Source: Citreimonas salinaria (GTDB lineage Bacteria > Pseudomonadota > Alphaproteobacteria > Rhodobacterales > Rhodobacteraceae). Taken from it: a DNA stretch of 64,000 nt. Location: positions 62,001 to 126,000 of the forward strand of contig NZ_FNPF01000004.1 in NCBI RefSeq assembly GCF_900107235.1, read 5' to 3'. How positions within the stretch are numbered: position 1 is the stretch's first letter; every line of letters starts with the position of its first letter. The position numbers and the translations under genes are program-made. The notes beneath the pieces were generated by a model. It saw nothing but the letters and a program-made list of their open reading frames with translations. It did not search any database and was not told the DNA's origin. This document shows positions 21,114 through 32,012 of the stretch, one piece after another.

Positions 21114-24100
21114 TGGCGCGCGCGATCCCCGAAAACGCGCGCGGCATCCTGGGCTACTTCGTCCGCCACCGGACACTGGCCAACCTGCTGCTGGTCCTGC
21201 TGGTCGCCGCCGGCTTGTTCGCCGCGCCGAACATGCGCGCGCAATTCTTCCCCGACGTGATCGTGGACGAGATCGACGTGTCCGTCCGCTGGGACGGCGC
21301 AGGCGCCGAGGACGTGGATGCCGCCATCGTGCAGGTGCTGGAACCTGCGCTGCTTGCGGTGGACGGCGTCGAGGCGACGCAGGCGCGATCGCGCGAAGGC
21401 TCGGCCAGCATCGAGCTGGAGTTCGAACCGGGCTGGGACATGGCCCGCGCCGAGGCCGACGTGCAGGCCGCCGTCGACGGCGTCACCAACCTGCCCGACG
21501 AGGCCGAGGAGCCGTCGGTCCGGCGCAGCTACTGGCGCGACCGGGTGACCGACGTGGTCATCACCGGCCCGGTGGGCACCGACCAGCTGGCGCGCTTCGC
21601 CGACGAGTTCACAGCGAGATTGTTCGCCGAGGGCGTCACCCGCACCACGATCCGCGGCCTTGCGGCGCCCCGCATCATGGTCGAGGCCCCGGTGGCCAGC
21701 CTGATCGAACACGACGTGACTCTGCGCGAGATCGCCATCGCCATCGCGGCGCAGGTCGACGCCGATCCGGCCGGCGACGTGGCGGGCGCCGACGCCCGCG
21801 TCCGCACCGGGGTCGAAAGGCGCAGCGCGCAGGAAATCTCCGCCATCGCGCTGCGCTCGGACCCCGACGGGACGACGCTGACCGTGGGCGACGTGGCGAC
21901 CATCACCACCGAAGGCGTCGACCGCGAACGCAGCTACTTCGTCGGAGACAATCCGGCCATGTCGGTCCGCGTCGACCGCTCCGACCAGGGCGACGCCATC
22001 GCCATCCAGAAACAGGTTCAATCCGTCGCCGCCGACTTCGCCACCACCTTGCCCGTGGGCGTGTCGGTCGAGTTGATCCGCACGCGCGCCGACGCGATCT
22101 CGGCCCGGCTCGAGATCCTGCTGGACAACGGGTTGATGGGGCTGGGGCTGGTGCTGGCGCTGCTGTTCCTTTTCCTGAACGCGCGCACCGCCTTCTGGGT
22201 GGCGGCCGGCATCCCCACGGCGATGCTGGCCGCGATCGCGTTGATGTACCTGGGCGGGCTCACCTTCAACATGATCTCGCTCTTCGCATTGATCATCACG
22301 CTGGGCATCGTGGTGGACGACGCCATCGTCGTGGGCGAACACACCGACGCGCTGGCGCGCCGCGGGTTGTCGCCCTTCGAGGCGGCCGAGGGCGCGGCCC
22401 ACCGCATGGCGCTGCCGGTCTTCTCGGCCACGCTGACCACCGTGATCGCCTTCTTCGGGCTGGTCATCATCGGCGGGCAGTTCGGCACGCTGATCGCCGA
22501 CATCCCCTTCACGGTGATTGCGGTGCTGCTGGCCAGCCTGGTGGAATGCTTCCTGATCCTGCCCAACCACATGGCACACGCGGTGGCCAGTTCCGCCAGG
22601 GCGCGCTGGTACGACGCGCCGTCGCGCGCGGTGAACCGCGGCTTCGAATGGGTGCGCGACCGGCTGTTCCGGCCGATGATGGCCGGTGTGATCGCGGCGC
22701 GCTACGTGGTGCTGGCGGCCGTTCTGGTGGCGCTGGCCAGCCAGGTCGCGCTGCTGGTGCGCGGCGACGTGCAATGGCGGTTCTTCAACGCGCCCGAACA
22801 GGCCTCGGTCTCGGGCAATTTCGCGATGGCGCCGGGCGCCACGCGCGCCGACACGCTGGCGCAGATGCGCCTGCTGCAGAAGGCGACGGACGAACTGGCG
22901 GCGGAATACGAGGCCGAGCACGGCACCAACCCGCTGGTTCACGTCATGGCCGAGATCGGCGGCAATTCAGGCCGTGGCCTGTCGGGCACCGACGGCAAGG
23001 ACCCCGACCAGCTGGGTGCCATCTCGATCGAGCTGATCGGCTCGGACGAGCGGCCCTATTCCAGCTTCGCCTTCGTCGGCGACTTGCAGGACCGGGTCGA
23101 ACGTCACCCGATGGCCGAGACGATCAGCTTCCGCGGCTGGCGGTCCGGGCCCGGCGGCGATGCGCTGGACGTGCAGTTCCACGGCGCCGACGCGGCCACG
23201 CTGAAGGCCGCGTCGCTCGACCTGCAGGCCGCGCTTTCGCGCTTCCCAGAGATCTCGGCGCTCGAGGACACGCTGGCCTACGACAAGGAGGAGCTGATCC
23301 TCGACCTGACGCCGCGCGGCCTGGCGCTGGGCTTCGACATCGACGGGCTGGGCGCCGTGCTGCGCGACCGCCTGGGCGGGATCGAGGCGGCCAGCTTCCC
23401 CGTCGGTCCGCGCTCGGCCACCATCCGCGTGGCTCTGCCCGAGGGCGCGCTGACCGCCGACTTCCTCGAGCGGATGCAGCTGCGCACACCCCAGGGCGTC
23501 TACGTCCCGCTGGCCGACATCGTCAGCGTCGAAAGCCGCACCGGCTTTTCCACCGTCCGGCGCGAGAACGGCATCCGGACGGTCTCGGTGCTGGGCGACC
23601 TGTCCGAGGACGACCCCGCCCGCGCGGCCGAGATCATGCAGGCGCTGGAAACCGACATCCTGCCCGCCATCGCCGCCGAACGTCAGGTCGAGTACCGCCT
23701 CGCCGGCCTGTCCGAGCAGGAGGACGCGTTCCTGTCCGACGCCCTCAACGGCCTGATCCTGGTGCTGCTGGGCATCTACCTCGTGCTGGCCTGGGTCTTT
23801 GCCAGCTGGTCGCGGCCGCTGGTGGTGATGGCGATCATCCCCTTCGGCCTCGTGGGCACGATCTGGGGCCACGCGCTGTGGGAGGTGCCGCTGTCGATGT
23901 TCACGGTGGTCGGCCTGCTGGGCATGACCGGGATCATCATCAACGACTCGATCGTGCTGGTGACGCAGATCGACGAATACGCGGCCGAGCGAGGGTTGAT
24001 CCCGTCGATCATCGACGGGGCGGCCGATAGGCTGCGGGCGGTGTTCCTGACCACGGCCACGACCGTGCTGGGGCTCGCGCCGCTGCTCTACGAAGGCTCG

Positions 24101-24508
24101 GCCGACGCGCAGTTCCTCAAGCCCACGGTGATCACGCTGGTCTACGGGCTGGGCTTCGGCATGGTGCTGGTGTTGCTGGTGGTGCCCGCGCTGGTGGCGG
24201 TCCAGCACGACGTGTCGTCGCGCCTGCGCGCCCTGCGGCGGGGCCTGCGCTTCCGCCGGGGCGGAATGCGCGCGCTGCTGCTGGGTGGCGTGGCAGCGAT
24301 GCTGGGTTGGCTGGGCCTCACGATGGGCCACGTGGCGATCACCGGCGCGCTGCCCGCCGTGCTGGCCGCGATCGTGCCCGCCGAGCTGTCGCCGCTGCCC
24401 GCGTCCTTCGCGCTGTTCGCCGGCGGCGTGGCCGTCGCGATGGTGCCGCTTTACGCGCTGGGCGCCACGATCCTGTGGGTCGGGCACCGCGCCGCGCGGC
24501 AAGCCTGA
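21113..24508 (+). CDS. RND efflux pump permease
   Basis: Proton-driven efflux transporter of 1131 residues. It has the two large periplasmic loops and twelve membrane segments of the RND family, with the TM4 proton-relay motif GIVVDDAIVVGEHTDAL. The substrate cannot be inferred. After TM12 (GLGFGMVLVLLVVPALVAV) the protein continues about 105 residues with two more hydrophobic stretches, ALLLGGVAAMLGWLGL and FALFAGGVAVAMVPLYALG, making it longer than the usual 1020-1060. It is coupled to the adaptor. No outer-membrane channel gene is nearby. Confidence 0.93.
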   Translation: MARAIPENARGILGYFVRHRTLANLLLVLLVAAGLFAAPNMRAQFFPDVIVDEIDVSVRWDGAGAEDVDAAIVQVLEPALLAVDGVEATQARSREGSASIELEFEPGWDMARAEADVQAAVDGVTNLPDEAEEPSVRRSYWRDRVTDVVITGPVGTDQLARFADEFTARLFAEGVTRTTIRGLAAPRIMVEAPVASLIEHDVTLREIAIAIAAQVDADPAGDVAGADARVRTGVERRSAQEISAIALRSDPDGTTLTVGDVATITTEGVDRERSYFVGDNPAMSVRVDRSDQGDAIAIQKQVQSVAADFATTLPVGVSVELIRTRADAISARLEILLDNGLMGLGLVLALLFLFLNARTAFWVAAGIPTAMLAAIALMYLGGLTFNMISLFALIITLGIVVDDAIVVGEHTDALARRGLSPFEAAEGAAHRMALPVFSATLTTVIAFFGLVIIGGQFGTLIADIPFTVIAVLLASLVECFLILPNHMAHAVASSARARWYDAPSRAVNRGFEWVRDRLFRPMMAGVIAARYVVLAAVLVALASQVALLVRGDVQWRFFNAPEQASVSGNFAMAPGATRADTLAQMRLLQKATDELAAEYEAEHGTNPLVHVMAEIGGNSGRGLSGTDGKDPDQLGAISIELIGSDERPYSSFAFVGDLQDRVERHPMAETISFRGWRSGPGGDALDVQFHGADAATLKAASLDLQAALSRFPEISALEDTLAYDKEELILDLTPRGLALGFDIDGLGAVLRDRLGGIEAASFPVGPRSATIRVALPEGALTADFLERMQLRTPQGVYVPLADIVSVESRTGFSTVRRENGIRTVSVLGDLSEDDPARAAEIMQALETDILPAIAAERQVEYRLAGLSEQEDAFLSDALNGLILVLLGIYLVLAWVFASWSRPLVVMAIIPFGLVGTIWGHALWEVPLSMFTVVGLLGMTGIIINDSIVLVTQIDEYAAERGLIPSIIDGAADRLRAVFLTTATTVLGLAPLLYEGSADAQFLKPTVITLVYGLGFGMVLVLLVVPALVAVQHDVSSRLRALRRGLRFRRGGMRALLLGGVAAMLGWLGLTMGHVAITGALPAVLAAIVPAELSPLPASFALFAGGVAVAMVPLYALGATILWVGHRAARQA

Positions 24509-24515
24509 TCCGGCG

Positions 24516-25319
24516 TCAGCCCGAGCAGCCCATCACGTCGATCGCCTGCCCGTCGCGCAGCACGGTGATGCGCACGGCCGAGCGGTCGACCGCGAACGCG
24601 CCGCCGTCGATGTGGCGCATCTCGGCTTCGGCCACCAGCGCACCGTCTTCCCACCGGCTCTCGGGCTCGGCGACCCACACTTCGGGGTCGGCGGTCTCGA
24701 TCACCGTCTCGACCGCGCCGCCGGGACGCGGCACGTCCAGCGTCGCGCGCAGCGCGATGCCCCCGCGCACAGGCGCCACGCTGCACCGCACCTGGCGAAC
24801 GCCGGCCTCGGCATGGGTCAGCGGCTGGTCGGCCAGCGCCGCGGCGATGCGTGGATCCGGGGCGCGCGCCGCCGCCGGCAGGGTGGCCGAGACGCGAACC
24901 TCGTGCGGCATGCAGATGTCCTTGCAGATGCCCAGCTCGACCGTGCCCGCAAGCTGCGCATCGGCGTCGGCGTCGCGCAGCCGCACCCGCAGAGGCAGGA
25001 CGACCTCGTTCCTGTAGCCGACCGAGCGCAGGCCCGACTGGTGGAACACGTAAGGCGTGGGCCAGATCACCGACACGCCCGCGACCTCGGGGCCCGAGCC
25101 GGACCAGCGGAACAGCGGCGGGATGCCGGCGGCCCCGGGGCTGCGCCAGTAGGTCTTCCACCCGGGCGCGAGGCGAAGATGCAGCGCGGCCATGTGGCTG
25201 CCGTCGGGCAGCCGCCAGCCGGGCCGCAATTCGGCCGAAACCACGGAATCCAGCGACTCCGCCCGAAGCGGCAGGGCGGTCAGGGCAAGGCACAGGGCAA
25301 GGGAGATGAGGCGAAGCAT
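24516..25319 (-). CDS. DsbD N-terminal-like (DsbD alpha) domain periplasmic protein
   Basis: 267-residue exported protein with a signal peptide (MLRLISLALCLALTALPLRA) and a domain like the periplasmic N-terminal part of DsbD. LAPGWKTYWRSPGAAGIPP and ELGICKDICMPHEV supply the family's CxxxC cysteine pair. The transmembrane and C-terminal thioredoxin parts of DsbD are absent, so it would act alone or with a separate membrane partner such as CcdA to carry reducing power in the periplasm. It is convergent with the RND pump gene and divergent from yqgE. Confidence 0.82.
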   Translation of the reverse strand: MLRLISLALCLALTALPLRAESLDSVVSAELRPGWRLPDGSHMAALHLRLAPGWKTYWRSPGAAGIPPLFRWSGSGPEVAGVSVIWPTPYVFHQSGLRSVGYRNEVVLPLRVRLRDADADAQLAGTVELGICKDICMPHEVRVSATLPAAARAPDPRIAAALADQPLTHAEAGVRQVRCSVAPVRGGIALRATLDVPRPGGAVETVIETADPEVWVAEPESRWEDGALVAEAEMRHIDGGAFAVDRSAVRITVLRDGQAIDVMGCSG

Positions 25320-25449
25320 GGTCCCCAGATGCAGGCGGGGGATTGAAATGAAAAGTCACTTTGCAGCGATGAGGCAAAGCGCGGCCTGGCCGCGGCGTCA
25401 TGGCGACACCCCCTTGCACAGCCCCCCCGGCGTCGCCATTCTTTTTCCG

Positions 25450-26043
25450 ATGACCCAACCCGAAGCCACCAAAAAGGGCGCCGAGCCCGCCATGCTGACC
25501 GGGCGGATGCTGATCGCCATGCCGGGCATGGGCGATCCGCGTTTCGAACACGCGGTCGTGCTGCTCTGCGAACATTCGGCCGAGGGCGCGATGGGCCTTA
25601 TGGTCAACAAGGCCAACATCGATCTCGACATGCCGACGCTGCTGGCGCAGCTCGACATCGACGCCTCGGCAGACCTGTCCAGCCGCCCGGTGCATTTCGG
25701 CGGCCCGGTCGAGCTGGGCCGTGGATTCGTGCTGCATTCGGCGGATTATGCGACCGAAAGCGCGACGCTCGAGGTCACGGGCGATCTGCACATGACCGCC
25801 ACGCTGGACGTGCTGGAAGATATCGGTCATGGGCGCGGGCCATCGGCCTGGATGATGGCGCTGGGCTATGCCGGATGGGGGCCGGGCCAGCTCGAGGCCG
25901 AGCTGATGCAGAACGCCTGGCTGGTCTGCGACGGCTCGAACCGGCTGATCTTCGATCTGCCGAACGCCGAGAAGTGGGAAGCCGCGCTCGAGACGCTGGG
26001 GGTCGCGGCGCTGGCGCTGTCGTCCGAGGGCGGGCGCGCTTAG
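25450..26043 (+). CDS. yqgE: YqgE/AlgH family protein
   Basis: 197-residue member of the YqgE/AlgH (DUF179) family: LTGRMLIAMPGMGDPRFEHAV at the N-terminus, GAMGLMVNKAN, HFGGPVELGRGFVLHS and ALGYAGWGPGQLEAELMQNAWL. The function is not established, and no catalytic residues are known. The ATG at 25450 gives a 14-residue leader before the conserved start, whereas an ATG at 25492 would begin MLTGRML. No clear Shine-Dalgarno site decides between them. A 26-bp tandem repeat begins inside its last codons. Confidence 0.88.
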   Translation: MTQPEATKKGAEPAMLTGRMLIAMPGMGDPRFEHAVVLLCEHSAEGAMGLMVNKANIDLDMPTLLAQLDIDASADLSSRPVHFGGPVELGRGFVLHSADYATESATLEVTGDLHMTATLDVLEDIGHGRGPSAWMMALGYAGWGPGQLEAELMQNAWLVCDGSNRLIFDLPNAEKWEAALETLGVAALALSSEGGRA

Positions 26044-26153
26044 ACTCTTCCGAGGGCGAACGCGCCTGGAATCTACCGAGGGCGGACGCGCGTACAGGCT
26101 AACGGGAGCGTACGCGTGCAGGATTCTCCGGAGGGCAGGCGCACAGGTCCGAA
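26024..26153. repeat. 26-bp degenerate tandem repeat, five units
   Basis: Five consecutive 26-base units start at 26024, 26050, 26076, 26102 and 26128. The core is CCGAGGGCGNACGCGC followed by a looser half ending TCTA or similar. Units 1-3 match at most positions, and units 4 and 5 have drifted. The array begins inside the last six codons of yqgE and ends just before the stop of the convergent Sua5-type gene (26161). Confidence 0.75.
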
Positions 26154-26160
26154 GGCGCGC

Positions 26161-27105
26161 CTACCTGTCGGCGGCGGCGCGGCTCAGCCGGTCGTTGATT
26201 GCCACGCCCAGCCCCAGGTGCGGGATCGGCGAGATCGCGATGACGTCGGGATTCTCCACGTCCAGCCGGTGCAGGTACTCGAACAGGTTCGCCGCCGCCT
26301 CGGTCAGGTCGCCGTTTGGCGAAAGGTTCAGGTCGCTTTCCACGTCGCCGAAGCCCAGCCGCGCCTCGCCCGCGTGCCACTCGGCCGCGTTCAGGCGCAC
26401 CCGCGCGCCCGGCGCGTAATGCGACCGCAACTGACCGGGGGCCGAGATCGCCTCGCCCTTGCGCGCGGCGGGGCGCCGGCCCAGCACCTCGGCCAGTGCG
26501 TCCTCGGTGATGCCTCCGGGGCGCAGCAGGGTCGGCCGGCCCGCCAGCCCCAGGATCGTCGATTCGACGCCCACGGTGCAGCGCCCGCCGTCGATCACCG
26601 CCGCCACGCGGTTTCCCAGCCCCCGCACCACGTGCTCGGCCGAGGTGGGGCTCATTTTGCCCGAGGGGTTGGCCGAGGGCGCCGCGATCGGCCGGCCGGC
26701 CGCGCGCAGCACGTCGCGCGCCACGGGGGCTGCGGGCACCCGCACCGCCAGCGTGTCCAGCCCCGCGGTCGCCAGCTTTGAGATCCGCGCCTCGGGCCGC
26801 ATCGGCAGGACCAGCGTCAGCGGGCCGGGCCAGAACGCCTCGGCCACGGCCTGCGCCACGCCGGACCATTCCACCAGCGCCTGCACCGCCTCGATGTCCG
26901 GCAGGTGCACGATCAGCGGGTTGAAGCGTGGCCGCCCCTTGGCGTCGAAGATCGACGCCACCGCCCGGTCGTTGCCGGCATCGGCGCCAAGCCCGTAGAC
27001 GGTCTCTGTCGGGAAGGCGACAAGCTGCCCGGCGCGCAGCATCCGGCCGGCCTCGGCAAGGCCGGCCTCGTCGGCACACAGGATCTGGGTGACGGGTCCG
27101 GCCAA
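26161..27105 (-). CDS. L-threonylcarbamoyladenylate synthase (Sua5 type)
   Basis: Makes threonylcarbamoyl-AMP for the t6A37 modification of ANN-reading tRNAs. The 314-residue protein has the YrdC domain (FPTETVYGLGADAGN, KGRPRFNPLIVHL, AFWPGPLTLVLP, PIAAPSANPSGKMSPTSAEHV, DGGRCTVGVESTI) and the extra C-terminal Sua5 domain after the linker SAPGQLRSHYAPGA, so it is the long form. The start is a plain ATG at 27105. It is convergent with yqgE across the tandem repeat. Confidence 0.93.
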   Translation of the reverse strand: MAGPVTQILCADEAGLAEAGRMLRAGQLVAFPTETVYGLGADAGNDRAVASIFDAKGRPRFNPLIVHLPDIEAVQALVEWSGVAQAVAEAFWPGPLTLVLPMRPEARISKLATAGLDTLAVRVPAAPVARDVLRAAGRPIAAPSANPSGKMSPTSAEHVVRGLGNRVAAVIDGGRCTVGVESTILGLAGRPTLLRPGGITEDALAEVLGRRPAARKGEAISAPGQLRSHYAPGARVRLNAAEWHAGEARLGFGDVESDLNLSPNGDLTEAAANLFEYLHRLDVENPDVIAISPIPHLGLGVAINDRLSRAAADR

Positions 27106-27226
27106 GGGCGCGCTCCGGTTTTCGTGACGCCGCGTTTTGTTTGCAGGCGGGCGACGTCGTCATAGCATTGCAATGCCGTGCTTTGCTATCAATCCGGTCA
27201 AGTCTTGCCAAGACGATGGAGCCTCT

Positions 27227-28923
<1,697 letters not shown>

Positions 28924-28927
<4 letters not shown>

Positions 28928-29967
28928 TGGACGGCGGCACCGTTCCGATCCGCTACCCGTGGGACACGCCGCCCGCCGAGGGCGAGGCGGTCGAGGTCGC
29001 GCCGGGTGTGCTGTGGCTGCGCCTGCCGCTGCCGATGAAGCTGGACCACGTCAACGTCTACGCGCTGGACGAGGGTGACAGCTGGACCATCGTCGACACC
29101 GGCTTTTCCACCCGCCGCAGCCGCGCGATCTGGGACAGGCTCCTGTCCGGCCCGCTGGCGGGCAAGCCCGTGGGCCGGGTGATCGTCACCCATCACCATC
29201 CCGACCACGTCGGCCTTGCCGGCTGGTTCCAGTCCGAGCACGGCGCCGAGCTTGTCACCACGCGCACCGCGTGGCTGTTCGCGCGGATGCTGACGCTGGA
29301 CGCGCAGGACCGCCCCGCGCCCGAAACCGTCGCCTTCTGGAAGCGCTGCGGCATGGACGCCGGTATCCTCGCGCAACGGCTCGACGAGCGGCCCTTCAAC
29401 TTCGCCGACGTCGTCTGGCCGATGCCGCTGGGCTTCTCGCGCATCCGGCAGGGCGACACGATCCGCATGGGCGGGCGCACATGGGACGTGCACATGGGCA
29501 ATGGCCACGCCCCCGAACACGCCACGTTCTGGAGCCGCGACTGCAATCTCGTCCTTGCGGGCGACCAGATGCTGCCCTCGATCAGTTCCAACATCGGCGT
29601 CTACGCGACCGAGCCCGAGGCCGATCCGGTGGCCGACTGGCTGGAAGCGTGCGAGCGGCTGGCCACGCTCGCGCGCGACGACCAGCTTGTGCTGGGCGGG
29701 CACAAGCTGCCCTTCACCGGCCTGCCCGCGCGCATGGGCCAGTTGATCGACAACCACCACGGCGCGCTCGCCCGCCTGCACGCGCACCTGTCGCAGCCGC
29801 GCACCGCCGGCGAGTGCTTCGCCCCGCTGTTCAAGCGCCGCATCGGCGCGGCCGAGTACGGGCTGGCGATGGTCGAAGCCGTCGCGCATTGCCTGCACCT
29901 GTGGCACGAGGGCCGCGCCCGCCGCACCGAGGGCGCGGACGGCGCCTGGCTGTTCGAGGCGATCTGA
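28924..29967 (+). CDS. MBL-fold metallo-hydrolase
   Basis: 347-residue metallo-beta-lactamase-fold hydrolase. The first metal motif is THHHPDHVG, followed by GNGHAPEHATFWS, the ligand aspartate in LVLAGDQMLPS and a last histidine in LGGHKLPF. The C-terminal third is a helical cap with no clear family signature. Its start overlaps the dehydrogenase stop by four bases, so the pair is coupled; a thioester or related hydrolase acting on the product is possible but not shown. Convergent genes do not follow; the ctaH-like gene comes next on the same strand. Confidence 0.85.
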
Positions 29968-30082
29968 TGGCACGCCGGCCACAGGGCGCGCCGACCGCGA
30001 CAATTCTGCGCTATTGCCGGCGGTGACAGCGCGTGACAAATGCGCTAGCACGCCTCGACACGTAACGAACGGGAACACCGAC

Positions 30083-30217
30083 ATGGCCGAACACAAGCAC
30101 GGTTCGATGGACATCACGCAGCATCAGAAGACCTTCGAAGGGTTCATGCGCTACGTGGTGCGCACCTCGATCGCGATCATCGTCGTGCTGCTCTTCCTGG
30201 CCCTCTTCGGGGCCTGA
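30083..30217 (+). CDS. aa3-type cytochrome c oxidase subunit IV
   Basis: 44-residue membrane protein typical of alphaproteobacteria: a short polar N-terminus MAEHKHGSMDITQHQKTFEG then one membrane helix, YVVRTSIAIIVVLLFLALFG. It is the small fourth subunit of aa3-type cytochrome c oxidase, with no known catalytic part. The start ATG at 30083 is preferred over an in-frame ATG at 30014 because homologues begin with this polar segment. Its TGA overlaps the ATG of the lipoprotein gene by one base. Confidence 0.85.
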   Translation: MAEHKHGSMDITQHQKTFEGFMRYVVRTSIAIIVVLLFLALFGA

Positions 30218-30867
30218 TGGTCCTGCCCGTGCAGGCGCCGATGACGGCGCTCCGCGTCGCGGCGGCGGTGTGCCTGCTTGCCGCGCTCGGAGCCTGCGCC
30301 AACATCGACAGCGGCCCCAACCACTCGCCCGAGGAAGTGGCCCGCGCGGCCTATCGCGATGACGGCCCGGCCGAGCTGACGCTCTACACGATGGTCGACA
30401 ACAACACGGGCAGCGGCGCGCATACCTCGCTGCTGATCAACGCTCCTTCGCAGCGGGTGATCTTCGACCCCTCGGGGTCGGTCGACATGCCGTCCGCGCC
30501 GGAAATCGACGACGTGCTGTACGGCATCACGCCCAAGGTGCGCGAGATCTACGAAAGCGCCCATGCCCGCAACACCTACCGCGTGCGCATCCAGACGGTG
30601 TTGGTGCCCTCCGGCGTGGCCGACCGCGCCATGCGCCTGGCTCAGGCGAACGGACCCGTCGGCGCCACGCAATGCACCAGCGCCACCGCGCGCATCCTGC
30701 GCCAGTTGCCGGGCTTCGAGAGCGTCGGCAGCACGCTGTTCCCCAACACGCTCGCCAACCGCTTCGCCCGCCTGCCGGGCGTGCAGGAACGCGTGCTGCG
30801 CGAGGACGATTCCGACGACAAGGCGCGCGCCATCGCCGCGCTGGAAGCGGCTCAGCCGAACCAGTAG
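30217..30867 (+). CDS. Conserved hypothetical lipoprotein
   Basis: 216-residue predicted outer- or inner-membrane lipoprotein. The N-terminus ALRVAAAVCLLAALGACANI carries a lipobox (LGAC) with cysteine at about residue 28. The mature part has a catalytic-looking segment, VDNNTGSGAHTSLLINAPS, an H-containing loop, and a cysteine in GATQCTSATARI, which recalls NlpC/P60-like papain folds (His and Cys pair), but I would not assign an activity. The ATG overlaps the oxidase subunit stop; an ATG at 30241 is an alternative start. Its 3' end overlaps the convergent azlD by 16 bases. Confidence 0.75.
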   Translation: MVLPVQAPMTALRVAAAVCLLAALGACANIDSGPNHSPEEVARAAYRDDGPAELTLYTMVDNNTGSGAHTSLLINAPSQRVIFDPSGSVDMPSAPEIDDVLYGITPKVREIYESAHARNTYRVRIQTVLVPSGVADRAMRLAQANGPVGATQCTSATARILRQLPGFESVGSTLFPNTLANRFARLPGVQERVLREDDSDDKARAIAALEAAQPNQ

Positions 30868-31193
30868 CTTCCGGCCACCAGGATCAACGCGCCCGACGCC
30901 ATTCCCGCCAGGACGTTCTTCCAGACATAGGCCACGCCCAGCGTGACGAAGGCGGCGGCCAGCCGCACCGGGTCGGGCTCGCCGCCCGTGGCGCGCGGCC
31001 ACAGCACCAGCGGCGCGACCAGCGCCGGCAGCACCGACACCGCGGTGTAGCGCAGGTGGCGCAGCAGCCAGTCGGGCAGCGGCCGGTCGCCGATCAGCCC
31101 CAGGAAGACGAAGCGCAGCCCGAACGACCCCGCTCCCAGCGCCAGGATCACGAACCACAGCGTGGCCGTGTCGATGCCCGTCCCGGTGCTCAT
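30852..31193 (-). CDS. azlD: Branched-chain amino acid transporter AzlD-type subunit
   Basis: 113-residue small membrane protein with about four hydrophobic segments, from MSTGTGIDTATLWFVILALG to AGMASGALILVAGSYWF, including the conserved SFGLRFVFLGLIGDRPLPDW and LPALVAPLVL. AzlD acts with AzlC in export of branched-chain amino acids (shown for 4-azaleucine resistance in Bacillus). The start overlaps the azlC stop by four bases (ATGA), so the pair is coupled. Confidence 0.9.
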   Translation of the reverse strand: MSTGTGIDTATLWFVILALGAGSFGLRFVFLGLIGDRPLPDWLLRHLRYTAVSVLPALVAPLVLWPRATGGEPDPVRLAAAFVTLGVAYVWKNVLAGMASGALILVAGSYWFG

Positions 31194-31894
31194 TCGAAAT
31201 ACCCCCGGCGCTCGGCCTCGGCGCCCGCCATCATGCCCAGCAGCGCCGAGACGATGAGGCCCAGGTTGTACGGCATCCAGGCCAGCGACAGCGCGGCCAC
31301 GATGGCCACCAGCGCCGCGATCCGGTGCGCGGTGGTGCGCAGCGCCGGGCCGATCATCGCCAGGAAGGCGATCGGCAGCACGAAGTCGAGGCCCATGTTC
31401 GTCGGGATGGATTCCCCCGCCAGGGCGCCCACCACCGTCGCGACGTACCACGGCAGGCAGATCGGCGTCAGCACGCCCAGGAAATAGGCCCACTTCTCGG
31501 TCAGGCTCTGATCGGGCCGCGCCTCGTAATCGATGAGCGAGGCGGCATAGGTCTGGTCGACCAGGAAGTAGGCGACCACGATCCGCTTCCACAGCGGCAG
31601 GCGGCCCAAATGTGGCGTGATCGAGGCGGAATACATCGCCATTCGCAGGTTCACCGCCAGCGCCGAGGCCAGCACCACGATCACCGGCGCGTTGTCGGTC
31701 ATCAGCTGCAGCGCTGTGAACTGCGCCGCACCGGCGATCACCACGACCGAGAAGGACAGCGTCTCGAACACGTTCAGCCCGGCCTCGGTCGCCAGCACGC
31801 CGAACAGCATGGCGAAGGGAACCACCACGGCCAGGAACGGCAACCCGTCCCGCACGCCCCGGGCGAAGCCGGTCTTCACTTCCTGCGATGCCAT
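31190..31894 (-). CDS. azlC: Branched-chain amino acid exporter AzlC-type subunit
   Basis: 234-residue inner-membrane protein of the AzlC family. The N-terminal GFARGVRDGLPFLAVVVPF and the segment GAAQFTALQLMTDNAPVIVV are typical, and about seven hydrophobic segments are visible. It is the large subunit of the AzlCD exporter. The ATG at 31894 is chosen on homology (MASQEVKTGFARG). No clear Shine-Dalgarno is seen. The MobA-like gene lies 118 bases away on the other strand. Confidence 0.91.
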   Translation of the reverse strand: MASQEVKTGFARGVRDGLPFLAVVVPFAMLFGVLATEAGLNVFETLSFSVVVIAGAAQFTALQLMTDNAPVIVVLASALAVNLRMAMYSASITPHLGRLPLWKRIVVAYFLVDQTYAASLIDYEARPDQSLTEKWAYFLGVLTPICLPWYVATVVGALAGESIPTNMGLDFVLPIAFLAMIGPALRTTAHRIAALVAIVAALSLAWMPYNLGLIVSALLGMMAGAEAERRGYFE

Positions 31895-32012
31895 CTGTAG
31901 ACCCGATCCTGCGCCCGGTTTCCGGCCGGATGTCCACCCGGTGCGCGATCCGTAGGCCAGCCCGGGGGAAAGTGCAAATGTCCGTGACCGCCCCGCGCCG
32001 CAGCCACCGCCG

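Noticed and set aside
20282-22942. 886-residue leftward frame opposite the RND genes
   Set aside because: A GC-driven shadow of the adaptor and pump genes.
25981-26160. CRISPR array
   Set aside because: The units are contiguous 26-bp copies without unique spacers, and no cas gene is near.
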